9,509 nt of DNA from an uncultured Collinsella sp. (GTDB lineage Bacteria; Actinomycetota; Coriobacteriia; Coriobacteriales; Coriobacteriaceae), in NCBI GenBank assembly GCA_900547835.1, contig URIJ01000073.1:1-9509 (forward strand), in the 5' to 3' direction. This document shows positions 1 to 5,948 of the stretch, one piece after another. Position numbers and translations under genes: made by a program. The notes beneath the pieces are model-generated. The model was not told the origin of the DNA, did not search any database, and saw only the letters and a list, made by a program, of their open reading frames with translations. How positions within the stretch are numbered: the first letter of the stretch is position 1; each line of letters opens with the position of its first letter.

Positions 1-641
1 AGTTCGTGCTGTTCTATAACTCCGGCGACGCCTATTCTTCGGGCATCGCAGATTCCTTTAAGGTTCAGGCCGCTAAATCCAAGCTCGAGATTGTTGACGA
101 GGAGACCTTTAAGGACGACTCCGCCACGAGCTTTACCAACCAGCTCACCAAGGCCAAGCAGGCCGGCGCTACCATGATCTTTGCGCCGATCTACTACACG
201 CCGGCGTCCGTTTTGCTCAAGAACGCCAAGGACATGGGATACGACATGACCCTCATGGGTACCGACGGCATGGACAGCCTGCTCTCCGTTGAGGGCTTCG
301 ACACCTCCCTTGCCGAGGGCGTGCTGCTCATGACCCCGTTCTCTGCCGACGATGAGAAGAACGCCGACTTCGTCAAGGCATATAAGGACGCCTACGACGA
401 GACGCCTAACCAGTTTGCCGCCGATGCCTATGACTGCGTCCATGCGATTGTCGAGGCTATCGATAAGGCAGACATCGACATCACGGCCGACGGCGCCGAC
501 ATTGCCGGCGATCTTGCCAAGGCCATGCGCAAGATCAAGATCGAGGGCCTGACGGGCGAGCTCACGTGGAACGACGAGGGCCAAGTCGAGAAGCCCGCCA
601 CAGCCTATGTGATCCAGGACGGCAAGTACATCGCCGCCTAA
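1..641 (+). CDS. livK: Branched-chain amino acid ABC transporter substrate-binding protein, copy 1 (3' part only)
   Basis: This is the C-terminal 213 or so residues of a type I periplasmic-binding-fold lipoprotein (Peripla_BP_6/LivK family); the start and N-terminal lobe lie left of the window. Codons are in frame from position 3, and the first visible residues (FVLFYNSGDAYSSG) match residues 184-197 of the complete copy at 912-2099. The two proteins align without gaps from here to the stop. By hand count about 44 of 211 residues differ, almost all after the first 80. The pocket-side segment reads MGTDGMDSLLS here and MGCDGMDGILG in copy 2. The gene ends in TAA at 639-641, and no convincing intrinsic terminator follows. 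It should capture a branched-chain or related amino acid outside the membrane for the LivHMGF channel encoded downstream. The exact ligand cannot be read from the sequence. The GTG at position 6 is an internal codon, not a start. Confidence 0.93.
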   Translation, partial: FVLFYNSGDAYSSGIADSFKVQAAKSKLEIVDEETFKDDSATSFTNQLTKAKQAGATMIFAPIYYTPASVLLKNAKDMGYDMTLMGTDGMDSLLSVEGFDTSLAEGVLLMTPFSADDEKNADFVKAYKDAYDETPNQFAADAYDCVHAIVEAIDKADIDITADGADIAGDLAKAMRKIKIEGLTGELTWNDEGQVEKPATAYVIQDGKYIAA

Positions 642-775
642 GTGCGCAAAAGTGCGACCGGTGAGGCCGTTTTATTCAGGGCAGGGACGCTTGTAACGGA
701 ATGGAAACATTACTTTCACACAATAAAGTGGCTAAACTGCATAAACCAATAGAAATACGCATAATTATGGATAAA

Positions 776-805
776 CGGACAAAACAAAAGAAAAGTTGAA
801 ATAAT
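776..805 (+). promoter_or_regulatory. Candidate sigma-A-type promoter for livK copy 2
   Basis: CGGACA (776-781, four matches to TTGACA) and AATAAT (800-805, five matches to TATAAT) are 18 bases apart within the AT-rich gap. Transcription would start near 812 and give a leader of about 100 bases containing both downstream stem-loops. AT-rich DNA yields such matches by chance, so this is only a candidate. Confidence 0.25.
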
Positions 806-817
806 CGCCACTTTTCT
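789..817. repeat. 8-bp inverted repeat, possible operator over the candidate -10 box
   Basis: AGAAAAGT (789-796) is repeated exactly in inverse as ACTTTTCT (810-817), separated by 13 bases. The half-site centres are 21 bp apart, about two helical turns, and the arms flank the candidate -10 box at 800-805. That geometry suits a dimeric repressor site. The stem would also be an A/T-rich and weak RNA hairpin. Function is inferred only. Confidence 0.3.
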
Positions 818-844
818 CAACTAAAGCGTCTACTATTTTGCGAA

Positions 845-890
845 CGCCGAACACGGCGAAGGATGGCCTGTCGGGTAACCGAAACCCGAC
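845..890 (+). promoter_or_regulatory. Two consecutive stem-loops in the livK copy 2 leader
   Basis: The first stem is CGCCG (845-849) paired with CGGCG (854-858) around a 4-base loop. The second is GTCGGGT (870-876) paired with ACCCGAC (884-890) around a 7-base loop; all stem pairs are Watson-Crick. The second hairpin ends about 10 bases before the AGGAG of the ribosome binding site. It could affect translation or mRNA stability, or be part of a larger leader RNA. I do not recognise a known riboswitch class in it. Confidence 0.4.
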
Positions 891-897
891 GAGATTT

Positions 898-905
898 GAG
901 AGGAG
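898..905 (+). promoter_or_regulatory. Ribosome binding site that fixes the livK copy 2 start
   Basis: GAGAGGAG lies 6 bases before the ATG at 912. The later in-frame ATG at 948, which would give a more conventional lipoprotein signal beginning MNRRS, has no comparable purine tract, so 912 is preferred. Confidence 0.7.
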
Positions 906-911
906 AGCCGC

Positions 912-2099
912 ATGTCGAGCCTCACCGGTAAGTCATTGAACCCTGTTATGAATCGCAGGAGCGTTATCGCGAGCGCAGCAGGTCTGGGGGCGATGTCTAT
1001 TCTAGCTGGCTGCTCCTCCAACGGCGGCGACAGCGGTTCCGCTTCGGGCGACGCTTCGTTTAAGATCGGCACCATCGGCCCGCTGACCGGCGCCAACGCG
1101 TCCTACGGCAAGTCCGTTACCCAGGCTGTCGAGCTTGGCTGCAAGGATTTCTCGACCAAGGAGCTGCCGCTTGTCAGCAAGGCCGAGGACGACCAGGCCG
1201 ATGGCGAGAAGGCCGTCAACGCCTTCAACACCCTGCTCGACTGGGGCATGCAGGCCCTCGTCGGCCCGACCACCACGGGTGCGTCGGTTGCCGTTGCCGC
1301 CGAGTGCGGTAACGACCCCGAGACGTTCATGATCACTCCGTCCGCGTCCTCCGAGGACGTCACCAAGGGCAAGGATTGCGTCTTCCAGGTTTGCTTTACC
1401 GATCCCAACCAGGGCGTCAACGCTGCCAAGTTCCTGGCGCAGAAGTATGCGGACGAGAAGTTCGTGCTGTTCTATAACTCCGGCGACGCCTATTCTTCGG
1501 GCATCGCAGATTCTTTTAAGGCCCAGGCCGCTAAGTCTAAGCTTGAGATTGTCGACGAGGAGACCTTCAAGGACGACTCTGCTACGAGTTTTACCAACCA
1601 GCTGACCAAGGCAAAGCAGGCCGGTGCCACCATGATTTTTGCACCGATCTACTACACGCCCGCATCCGTCCTGCTCAAGAACGCCAAGGACATGGGCTAC
1701 GACGTCAAGATGATGGGCTGCGACGGTATGGACGGTATCCTGGGCGTGGAAGGTTTCGACACCTCTCTGGCCGAGGGTCTGCTGCTCATGACCCCATTCT
1801 CCGCCGATGACGAGAAGAATGCCGACTTCGTCAACGCCTACAAGGATAAGTATGGCGAGACTCCGGACCAGTTTGCCGCCGACGCCTACGACGGCGTGCA
1901 TGCGGTGGTCGAGGCCCTCAAGGAAGCCGGCCTGGGTGCTGACGCCGACCCGACCGAGGTTGCCGAGAAGCTTCCCGAGGCTATGCGCAACATTACCGTT
2001 GACGGTCTGACTGGCAAGCTCTCCTGGAACGACAAGGGCCAGGTCCAGAAGGACCCGACGGCGTACGTCATTACCGACGGCAAGTACGTACAGGCCTAA
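912..2099 (+). CDS. livK: Branched-chain amino acid ABC transporter substrate-binding lipoprotein, copy 2 (complete)
   Basis: This 395-residue protein has the type I binding-protein fold of the LivK/Peripla_BP_6 family and should capture branched-chain or related amino acids at the outer face of the membrane. The N-terminus carries a basic stretch (N14-R15-R16), a hydrophobic segment and a lipobox L31-A-G-C34, so C34 is the predicted lipid-modified residue. The twin arginine leaves Tat export possible. A Ser/Gly-rich linker follows (35-48). The mature domain begins at about residue 50 with FKIGTIGPLTG. The GPTTTGAS segment (118-125) and DGMD (271-274) lie where the family contacts ligand. The start at 912 is supported by GAGAGGAG six bases upstream. 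Residues 185-264 match copy 1 with one substitution, but the rest differs markedly. The gene heads the livHMGF cluster, separated from livH by 139 bases with two hairpins that may leave this gene more highly expressed than the membrane genes. Confidence 0.95.
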   Translation: MSSLTGKSLNPVMNRRSVIASAAGLGAMSILAGCSSNGGDSGSASGDASFKIGTIGPLTGANASYGKSVTQAVELGCKDFSTKELPLVSKAEDDQADGEKAVNAFNTLLDWGMQALVGPTTTGASVAVAAECGNDPETFMITPSASSEDVTKGKDCVFQVCFTDPNQGVNAAKFLAQKYADEKFVLFYNSGDAYSSGIADSFKAQAAKSKLEIVDEETFKDDSATSFTNQLTKAKQAGATMIFAPIYYTPASVLLKNAKDMGYDVKMMGCDGMDGILGVEGFDTSLAEGLLLMTPFSADDEKNADFVNAYKDKYGETPDQFAADAYDGVHAVVEALKEAGLGADADPTEVAEKLPEAMRNITVDGLTGKLSWNDKGQVQKDPTAYVITDGKYVQA

Positions 2100-2130
2100 T
2101 TGGCCGCCTTACATAGAGCGGTTTTGATCC

Positions 2131-2162
2131 CAAGCAGGGGAGGTTTTGGCCTTCCCTGCTTG
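2131..2162 (+). other. Strong stem-loop between livK and livH
   Basis: Thirteen base pairs (one G·U) form between 2131-2143 and 2150-2162 around the loop TTTTGG. There is no T-run after it, so it is not a classical terminator. The 5' arm (CCAAGCA, 2130-2136) can also pair with TGCTTGG at 2161-2167, giving an alternative fold. Placed 32 bases after the livK stop, it could protect the 3' end of a short livK mRNA or cause partial attenuation, giving more binding protein than permease. That role is inferred. Confidence 0.6.
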
Positions 2163-2172
2163 CTTGGTATCT

Positions 2173-2192
2173 AGGGACGATGTAACGTCCCT
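2173..2192 (+). other. Second stem-loop between livK and livH
   Basis: AGGGACG (2173-2179) pairs perfectly with CGTCCCT (2186-2192) around ATGTAA. Only a short GTTT follows, so termination would be weak at best. It directly follows the larger hairpin and lies about 30 bases before the livH ribosome binding site. Confidence 0.5.
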
Positions 2193-2221
2193 GTTTCATA
2201 CATTAACTGGAAACCTATTCG

Positions 2222-2229
2222 AAAGGGGG
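2222..2229 (+). promoter_or_regulatory. Ribosome binding site that fixes the livH start
   Basis: AAAGGGGG touches the ATG at 2230, leaving no spacing, but is 9 bases from the ATG at 2239. The latter is therefore the likely start, giving a protein that begins MTVFIQYLVNG, as LivH proteins typically do. Confidence 0.75.
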
Positions 2230-2238
2230 ATGTGGAAC

Positions 2239-3120
2239 ATGACGGTCTTTATCCAATACCTGGTCAACGGCCTGTCCATGGGCAGCGTCTACGCCATCAT
2301 CGCGTTGGGCTACACCATGGTCTACGGTATCGCCAAGATGCTGAACTTCGCTCACGGCGATGTCATCATGGTCGGTGCCTATGTCTCGTTCTGCGCCACG
2401 TCGTATCTCGGCCTCCCGGGCTGGGCATCTGTAATTCTCTCTTGTGTGGTCTGTACCGTTCTCGGTGTTCTCATCGAGGGTCTGGCATACAAGCCGCTGC
2501 GTCAGGCGGGCCCGCTGGCCGTTTTGATCACGGCTATCGGCGTGTCTTACTTCCTGCAGAACGCCGCGCAGCTTCTGTGGGGCGCCACGCCCAAGAACTT
2601 CACTTCGCTCGTCACCTTCCAGGTGCCGGAGTTCTTGGCCAAGTTCAACGTAAGCGCCGTCTCGCTCGTCACCATCGTCGCCTGCCTGGTTATCATGGCC
2701 GGCCTGATGTTCTTTACAGGTAAGACCAAGATGGGCAAGGCCATGCGCGCCGTGTCCGAGGACAAGGCCGCCGCTCAGCTCATGGGCATCAACGTCAACC
2801 GCACCATCTCGATGACGTTTGCTATCGGCTCCGCCCTTGCTGCCATCGCCGGTGTGCTCCTGTGCTCCTACTCGCCGGTCCTGCAGCCCACCACGGGCGC
2901 CATGCCTGGCATCAAGGCCTTCGACGCTGCCGTTTTCGGCGGCATCGGCTCCATCCCCGGTGCCTTTGTCGGTGGCATTCTCATCGGCATCATCGAGGCG
3001 ATGGCGCAGGCCTACATTTCCACGAGCCTTGCCAACTCCATCGTCTTTGGTGTTTTGATCATCGTCCTGCTCGTCAAGCCTGCCGGCCTCTTGGGCAAGT
3101 ACGTCCCCGAGAAGGTGTAG
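2239..3120 (+). CDS. livH: Branched-chain amino acid ABC transporter permease LivH
   Basis: This 293-residue integral membrane protein is one of the two channel subunits of the HAAT-family importer and should pair with LivM in the membrane. It opens with FIQYLVNGLSMGSVYAIIALGYTMVYGI (residues 4-31, hydrophobic), then LNFAHGD (35-41), both hallmarks of the family. The cytoplasmic coupling loop that contacts the ATPases is around GKAMRAVSEDKAAAQLMGI (166-184). The conserved KAFDAAVFGGIGSIPGAFVGG lies at about 226-246. Several further hydrophobic segments give roughly eight membrane spans. The length is normal for LivH. The reading frame stays open upstream to an ATG at 2146, but that stretch contains the intergenic hairpins and does not resemble LivH, so I use 2239. 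The stop TAG is immediately followed by the livM start. Confidence 0.95.
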   Translation: MTVFIQYLVNGLSMGSVYAIIALGYTMVYGIAKMLNFAHGDVIMVGAYVSFCATSYLGLPGWASVILSCVVCTVLGVLIEGLAYKPLRQAGPLAVLITAIGVSYFLQNAAQLLWGATPKNFTSLVTFQVPEFLAKFNVSAVSLVTIVACLVIMAGLMFFTGKTKMGKAMRAVSEDKAAAQLMGINVNRTISMTFAIGSALAAIAGVLLCSYSPVLQPTTGAMPGIKAFDAAVFGGIGSIPGAFVGGILIGIIEAMAQAYISTSLANSIVFGVLIIVLLVKPAGLLGKYVPEKV

Positions 3121-4209
3121 GTGAGCGTTATGAAGTTTCTTAAAGACAAGCAGACGCGTCACGACTTTGTTACGTACGCCATGTGCCTTGTGGCGTTCGC
3201 CATCGTGTTCTTTATGCAGTCCAACCACATGATTCCGCGCATGATCGCCGGTCAGCTGGTTCCCATCACGGCCTATATCGTCATGGCCATCTCCCTCAAC
3301 CTCGTCGTCGGCATCGCGGGCGACTTGTCGCTGGGCCACGCGGGCTTTATGAGCGTCGGCGCCTACACGGGCATCGTCACCGCGGTCGCCCTCGAGAGCG
3401 CCGTTCCCTCCGATCCGGTGCGCCTTATCATCAGCATCGTGGTCGGCGCCATCGCTGCCGCTATCCTGGGCTTCTTGATCGGCATCCCGGTCCTTCGCCT
3501 GAGCGGCGATTACCTGGCTATCGTGACGCTGGCCTTTGGCGAGATTATCAAAGAGATCGTCACCTGTCTCATTGTGGGCGTCGATTCCCGCGGCCTGCAC
3601 GTGATCTTTAACATCACGGGTAACTCCACAATCGACGATCTGCACCTGCTCGAGGACGGTACCGCCATCATCAAGGGCGCCCAGGGCGCCTCGGGCGTGT
3701 CGACGTACTCGACCTTCCTCGCCGGTGCCATCCTGGTCATGGTCACACTCGTGATCGTGCTCAACCTGGTCCGCAGCCGTACCGGCCGTGCCATTATGGC
3801 CGTGCGCGATAACAAGATTGCAGCCGAGTCCGTAGGCATCTCCGTCACGGAGTACCGCATGATCGCCTTCGTGGTTTCCGCTGCCCTCGCCGGTGCTGCC
3901 GGAGCTCTCTTCGGCGGTAACTTCTCGCAGCTCTCCGCCACCAAGTTCGACTTCAACACGTCCATCCTCATTCTGGTGTTCGTGGTCCTGGGCGGTCTGG
4001 GCAATATGCGCGGCTCTGTCATCGCGGCGGCGTTGCTCACGGTGCTTCCCGAGCTGCTCCGTCAGTTCTCGGACTACCGCATGCTCATCTACGCCATCGT
4101 GTTGATCCTGGTCATGATCTTTACCAACAACCCGCAGCTCAAGGCTTTCTTCGGTCGCATCAAGGACCGCTTTGCTTCCAAGAAGGAGGTGGCAGCCGAT
4201 GCCCAGTAA
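3121..4209 (+). CDS. livM: Branched-chain amino acid ABC transporter permease LivM
   Basis: This 362-residue protein is the second channel subunit and should form the heterodimer with LivH. Diagnostic segments are SLNLVVGIAGDLSLGHAGFMSVGAY (58-82), the cytoplasmic coupling loop GRAIMAVRDNKIAAESVGI (222-240) and GGLGNMRGSV (291-300) near the C-terminus. Hydrophobic segments between them give about ten spans, and a basic C-terminal tail (KAFFGRIKDRFASKK) follows. The loop around 153-196 (VDSRGLHVIF onward) lacks the TGG.xG-type sequence I expect in many LivM proteins; whether this reflects lineage or specificity is unclear. The GTG at 3121 directly abuts the livH stop; an ATG at 3130 (MKFLKDK) preceded by AGGTGA is an equally good start and would shorten the protein by three residues. 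The 3' end overlaps livG by 11 bases, which suggests translational coupling. Confidence 0.94.
   Translation: MSVMKFLKDKQTRHDFVTYAMCLVAFAIVFFMQSNHMIPRMIAGQLVPITAYIVMAISLNLVVGIAGDLSLGHAGFMSVGAYTGIVTAVALESAVPSDPVRLIISIVVGAIAAAILGFLIGIPVLRLSGDYLAIVTLAFGEIIKEIVTCLIVGVDSRGLHVIFNITGNSTIDDLHLLEDGTAIIKGAQGASGVSTYSTFLAGAILVMVTLVIVLNLVRSRTGRAIMAVRDNKIAAESVGISVTEYRMIAFVVSAALAGAAGALFGGNFSQLSATKFDFNTSILILVFVVLGGLGNMRGSVIAAALLTVLPELLRQFSDYRMLIYAIVLILVMIFTNNPQLKAFFGRIKDRFASKKEVAADAQ
4183..4189 (+). promoter_or_regulatory. Ribosome binding site inside livM that fixes the livG start
   Basis: AAGGAGG lies in the last codons of livM, 9 bases before the ATG at 4199. This strong site supports 4199 over the upstream in-frame TTG at 4172. 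Confidence 0.8.
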
Positions 4210-5059
4210 ATTTGAGTTCAACAAGGGCAAGATGGTCCCGTATCCTTCTGGCGCCATCGTTCCCGACCGCGACCTGGGCGAGCGCCCGGCACTCGAGTGC
4301 ATCCACCTGGGCATTGAATTCGGCGGCCTTAAGGCAGTCGACGACTTTAGCCTGACTATCGGCAAGACCGAGATCGCCGGTCTGATCGGACCCAACGGTG
4401 CCGGTAAGACCACGGTCTTCAACCTGCTCACCAAGGTGTATCAGCCCACGCACGGCACCATCCTTCTCGATGGCGAGGACACCTCGGGCAAGTCGGTCTA
4501 TCAGGTCAACCGCATGGGTATTGCCCGTACGTTCCAGAACATTCGCCTGTTCAACACCATGACGGTGGAGGACAACGTTAAGGTCGGCCTGCACAACCAG
4601 GAGCGCTACTCCGGTTTTGAGGGTGTGCTGCGCCTGCCGACGTATTGGAAGCACGAGAAGGCCGCCCACGAGCGCGCCATGGAGCTACTGTCCATTTTTG
4701 ACATGGAGCACCTGGCAAACGAGCAGGCCGGATCGCTGCCTTACGGCGCTCAGCGTCGTCTGGAAATCGTCCGCGCGCTTGCCACCAACCCCAAGCTGCT
4801 GCTGCTCGACGAGCCTGCCGCCGGCATGAACCCGTCCGAGACCGCGGAGCTCATGGAGAACATCGTTAAGATTCGCGACACCTTCGGCATCGCCATCATG
4901 CTTATCGAGCATGATATGTCGCTCGTTATGAACATCTGCGAGGGCATCTGCGTGCTTAACTTTGGCAAGGTCATCGCCAAGGGCACGGCCGAGGAGATCC
5001 AGAACAACGACGCCGTTATCGAGGCGTATCTGGGCAAGCAGGATAAGGGGGAGAACTAA
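4199..5059 (+). CDS. livG: Branched-chain amino acid ABC transporter ATP-binding protein LivG
   Basis: This 286-residue cytoplasmic ATPase should power LivHM together with LivF. The Walker A motif is GPNGAGKTT at residues 64-72. The Q-loop lies in ARTFQNIRLF, the LivG-type signature reads LPYGAQRRLEI in place of LSGGQ, Walker B is LLLLDEPAAGMNP and the switch histidine is in LIEHDMS. The GMNP after Walker B and the LPYGxQRR signature separate LivG from LivF. The start at 4199 follows AAGGAGG and overlaps the last 11 bases of livM. The ABC core (LECIHLGIEFGGLKAV) begins only near residue 32, so there is an N-terminal extension of about 30 residues with no recognised motif, making the protein longer than the roughly 255 residues usual for LivG. 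The stop TAA abuts the livF ATG. Confidence 0.95.
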   Translation: MPSKFEFNKGKMVPYPSGAIVPDRDLGERPALECIHLGIEFGGLKAVDDFSLTIGKTEIAGLIGPNGAGKTTVFNLLTKVYQPTHGTILLDGEDTSGKSVYQVNRMGIARTFQNIRLFNTMTVEDNVKVGLHNQERYSGFEGVLRLPTYWKHEKAAHERAMELLSIFDMEHLANEQAGSLPYGAQRRLEIVRALATNPKLLLLDEPAAGMNPSETAELMENIVKIRDTFGIAIMLIEHDMSLVMNICEGICVLNFGKVIAKGTAEEIQNNDAVIEAYLGKQDKGEN

Positions 5060-5773
5060 ATGGCAGAGCCGATGCTTTCCGTCTACAACATCAACGTCTG
5101 GTACGGCGCCATCCACGCCATCAAGGACATCTCCTTTAACGTCAACGAGGGCGAGATCGTGGCCCTGATCGGTGCGAACGGTGCCGGCAAGTCCACAACG
5201 CTCAAGACTGTCTCGGGCCTGCTGCGCTCCAAGACCGGCTCCATCAAGTTTATGGGCGAGGACATTACCCATACGCCTGCCGACAAGCTGGTGGGCAAGG
5301 GCCTGGCTCAGGTCCCCGAGGGCCGTCGTGCCTTTTTGCAGATGACGGTCGAGGAGAACTTGGAGATGGGCGCCTACACGCAGCCCAAGTCCACGGTGGC
5401 TCCGGGCCTGGAGCGCGTCTACGAGCAGTTCCCGCGCCTGAAGGAACGTCGTCGCCAGGTCGCCGGCACCCTTTCAGGCGGCGAGCAGCAGATGCTCGTT
5501 ATGGGGCGCGCCCTTATGAGTAACCCCAAACTGCTCATGCTCGACGAGCCTTCCATGGGTCTGGCACCGATTCTGATCGAACAGATCTTCCAGATTGTCG
5601 AGGACTTGCACAAGGCCGGTACCACGGTGCTTCTGGTCGAGCAAAACGCGCAGATGGCGCTTTCCATCGCCACACGCGGTTACGTGCTCGAGACCGGCAA
5701 GATCACCATGACCGGCACTGGTCAAGAGCTGCTGCACGACGACAACGTCCGCAAAGCCTACCTCGGAGGCTAA
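5060..5773 (+). CDS. livF: Branched-chain amino acid ABC transporter ATP-binding protein LivF
   Basis: This 237-residue cytoplasmic ATPase is the partner of LivG and the last gene of the transporter unit. The Walker A motif is GANGAGKST (38-46), the Q-loop region is LAQVPEGRRAF, the ABC signature is LSGGEQQM (138-145) and Walker B is LLMLDEP (158-164), followed by SMGLAP. The usual switch histidine is replaced by glutamine in LLVEQNA (Q195), which is normal for LivF. PEGRR, SMGLAP and VEQNA together are diagnostic of LivF. The length is typical. The ATG follows the livG stop with no gap, and AAGGGGGAG about 6 bases upstream serves as its ribosome binding site. A strong terminator starts 10 bases after the stop. 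Confidence 0.96.
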   Translation: MAEPMLSVYNINVWYGAIHAIKDISFNVNEGEIVALIGANGAGKSTTLKTVSGLLRSKTGSIKFMGEDITHTPADKLVGKGLAQVPEGRRAFLQMTVEENLEMGAYTQPKSTVAPGLERVYEQFPRLKERRRQVAGTLSGGEQQMLVMGRALMSNPKLLMLDEPSMGLAPILIEQIFQIVEDLHKAGTTVLLVEQNAQMALSIATRGYVLETGKITMTGTGQELLHDDNVRKAYLGG

Positions 5774-5783
5774 CCCACCTAAC

Positions 5784-5821
5784 AAAAGGGGCGCTGACTA
5801 TCTCAGTCAGCGCCCCTTTTT
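5784..5821 (+). terminator. Intrinsic terminator of the liv operon
   Basis: GGGGCGCTGACT (5788-5799) pairs perfectly over 12 bp with 5805-5816 around the loop ATCTC. It is flanked by AAAA upstream and a TTTTT run (5817-5821) downstream. This is a textbook rho-independent terminator placed directly after livF. Confidence 0.95.
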
Positions 5822-5890
5822 AAGTTGCGGTGAAATAGGGACTGAATACGGGCTCCAGAGGCCAAAAGAGTCCCTATTCCACCGCAACTT
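5822..5890. repeat. 69-base near-perfect inverted repeat between liv and cutC
   Basis: The arms at 5822-5843 and 5869-5890 are 22 bases each and complementary at all but one position (5833 against 5879). They are separated by 25 bases that hold a small imperfect hairpin of their own. The outer arm begins AAGTTGCGGTG and the inner part reads AATAGGGACT. It starts immediately after the terminator T-run and ends 58 bases before the cutC start. There is no T-run after it and no coding potential. It could be an intergenic palindromic repeat family (REP/MITE-like), a regulatory site or a structured leader of cutC; copy number cannot be judged from one window. Confidence 0.75.
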
Positions 5891-5936
5891 CATGGGGATG
5901 TGTGACAATGCCCGTCGGAAAACATCTGCTGTCTTT

Positions 5937-5941
5937 GGGGG
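5937..5941 (+). promoter_or_regulatory. Ribosome binding site that fixes the cutC start
   Basis: GGGGG lies 7 bases before the ATG at 5949. The upstream in-frame ATG at 5892 sits right at the edge of the inverted repeat, has no purine tract, and the added residues do not resemble CutC. Confidence 0.6.
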
Positions 5942-5948
5942 TCTATCT

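Larger units (their letters stand above)
642..911 (+). promoter_or_regulatory. AT-rich intergenic region and leader between the two livK genes
   Basis: No gene lies in these 270 bases. The left part is strikingly AT-rich for this DNA (20 G+C in the 60 bases from 721), as expected of a promoter region. It contains a short direct repeat AGTGCG (641-646 and 651-656), a 10-base palindrome CATAATTATG (760-769), an 8-bp inverted repeat (789-796 and 810-817) and two stem-loops just before the ribosome binding site of copy 2 (845-858 and 870-890). The arrangement suggests that livK copy 2 and the downstream transporter genes have their own promoter and a structured 5' leader, rather than depending only on read-through from copy 1. 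Which regulator binds is unknown; I do not recognise a CodY or Lrp consensus. Confidence 0.6.

Noticed and set aside
659..676. A possible terminator after livK copy 1 (CGG-TGAGG-CCG then TTTTATT)
   Set aside because: A 3-bp stem is too weak to call a terminator.
760..769. CATAATTATG as an arginine-repressor-like operator
   Set aside because: A single 10-base palindrome in AT-rich DNA is too little evidence, and an arginine regulator does not fit the gene content.
1002..1901. A 299-codon open frame on the - strand inside livK copy 2
   Set aside because: It is the mirror of a well-supported binding-protein gene and has no ribosome binding site or recognisable domain.
2146..2238. An upstream start for livH at 2146
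   Set aside because: The added 31 residues cross the two intergenic stem-loops, lack similarity to LivH and have no ribosome binding site, whereas 2239 has a well-spaced AAAGGGGG.
2215..4434. A 739-codon open frame on the - strand opposite livH, livM and the start of livG
   Set aside because: The + strand genes match LivH, LivM and LivG along their whole length. The antisense product is rich in His, Asp, Gly and Arg with no domain, as expected when codons ending in C or G are read backwards.
5892..5948. An upstream start for cutC at 5892
   Set aside because: It begins at the edge of the palindromic element without a ribosome binding site, and the extra residues are not found in CutC proteins.
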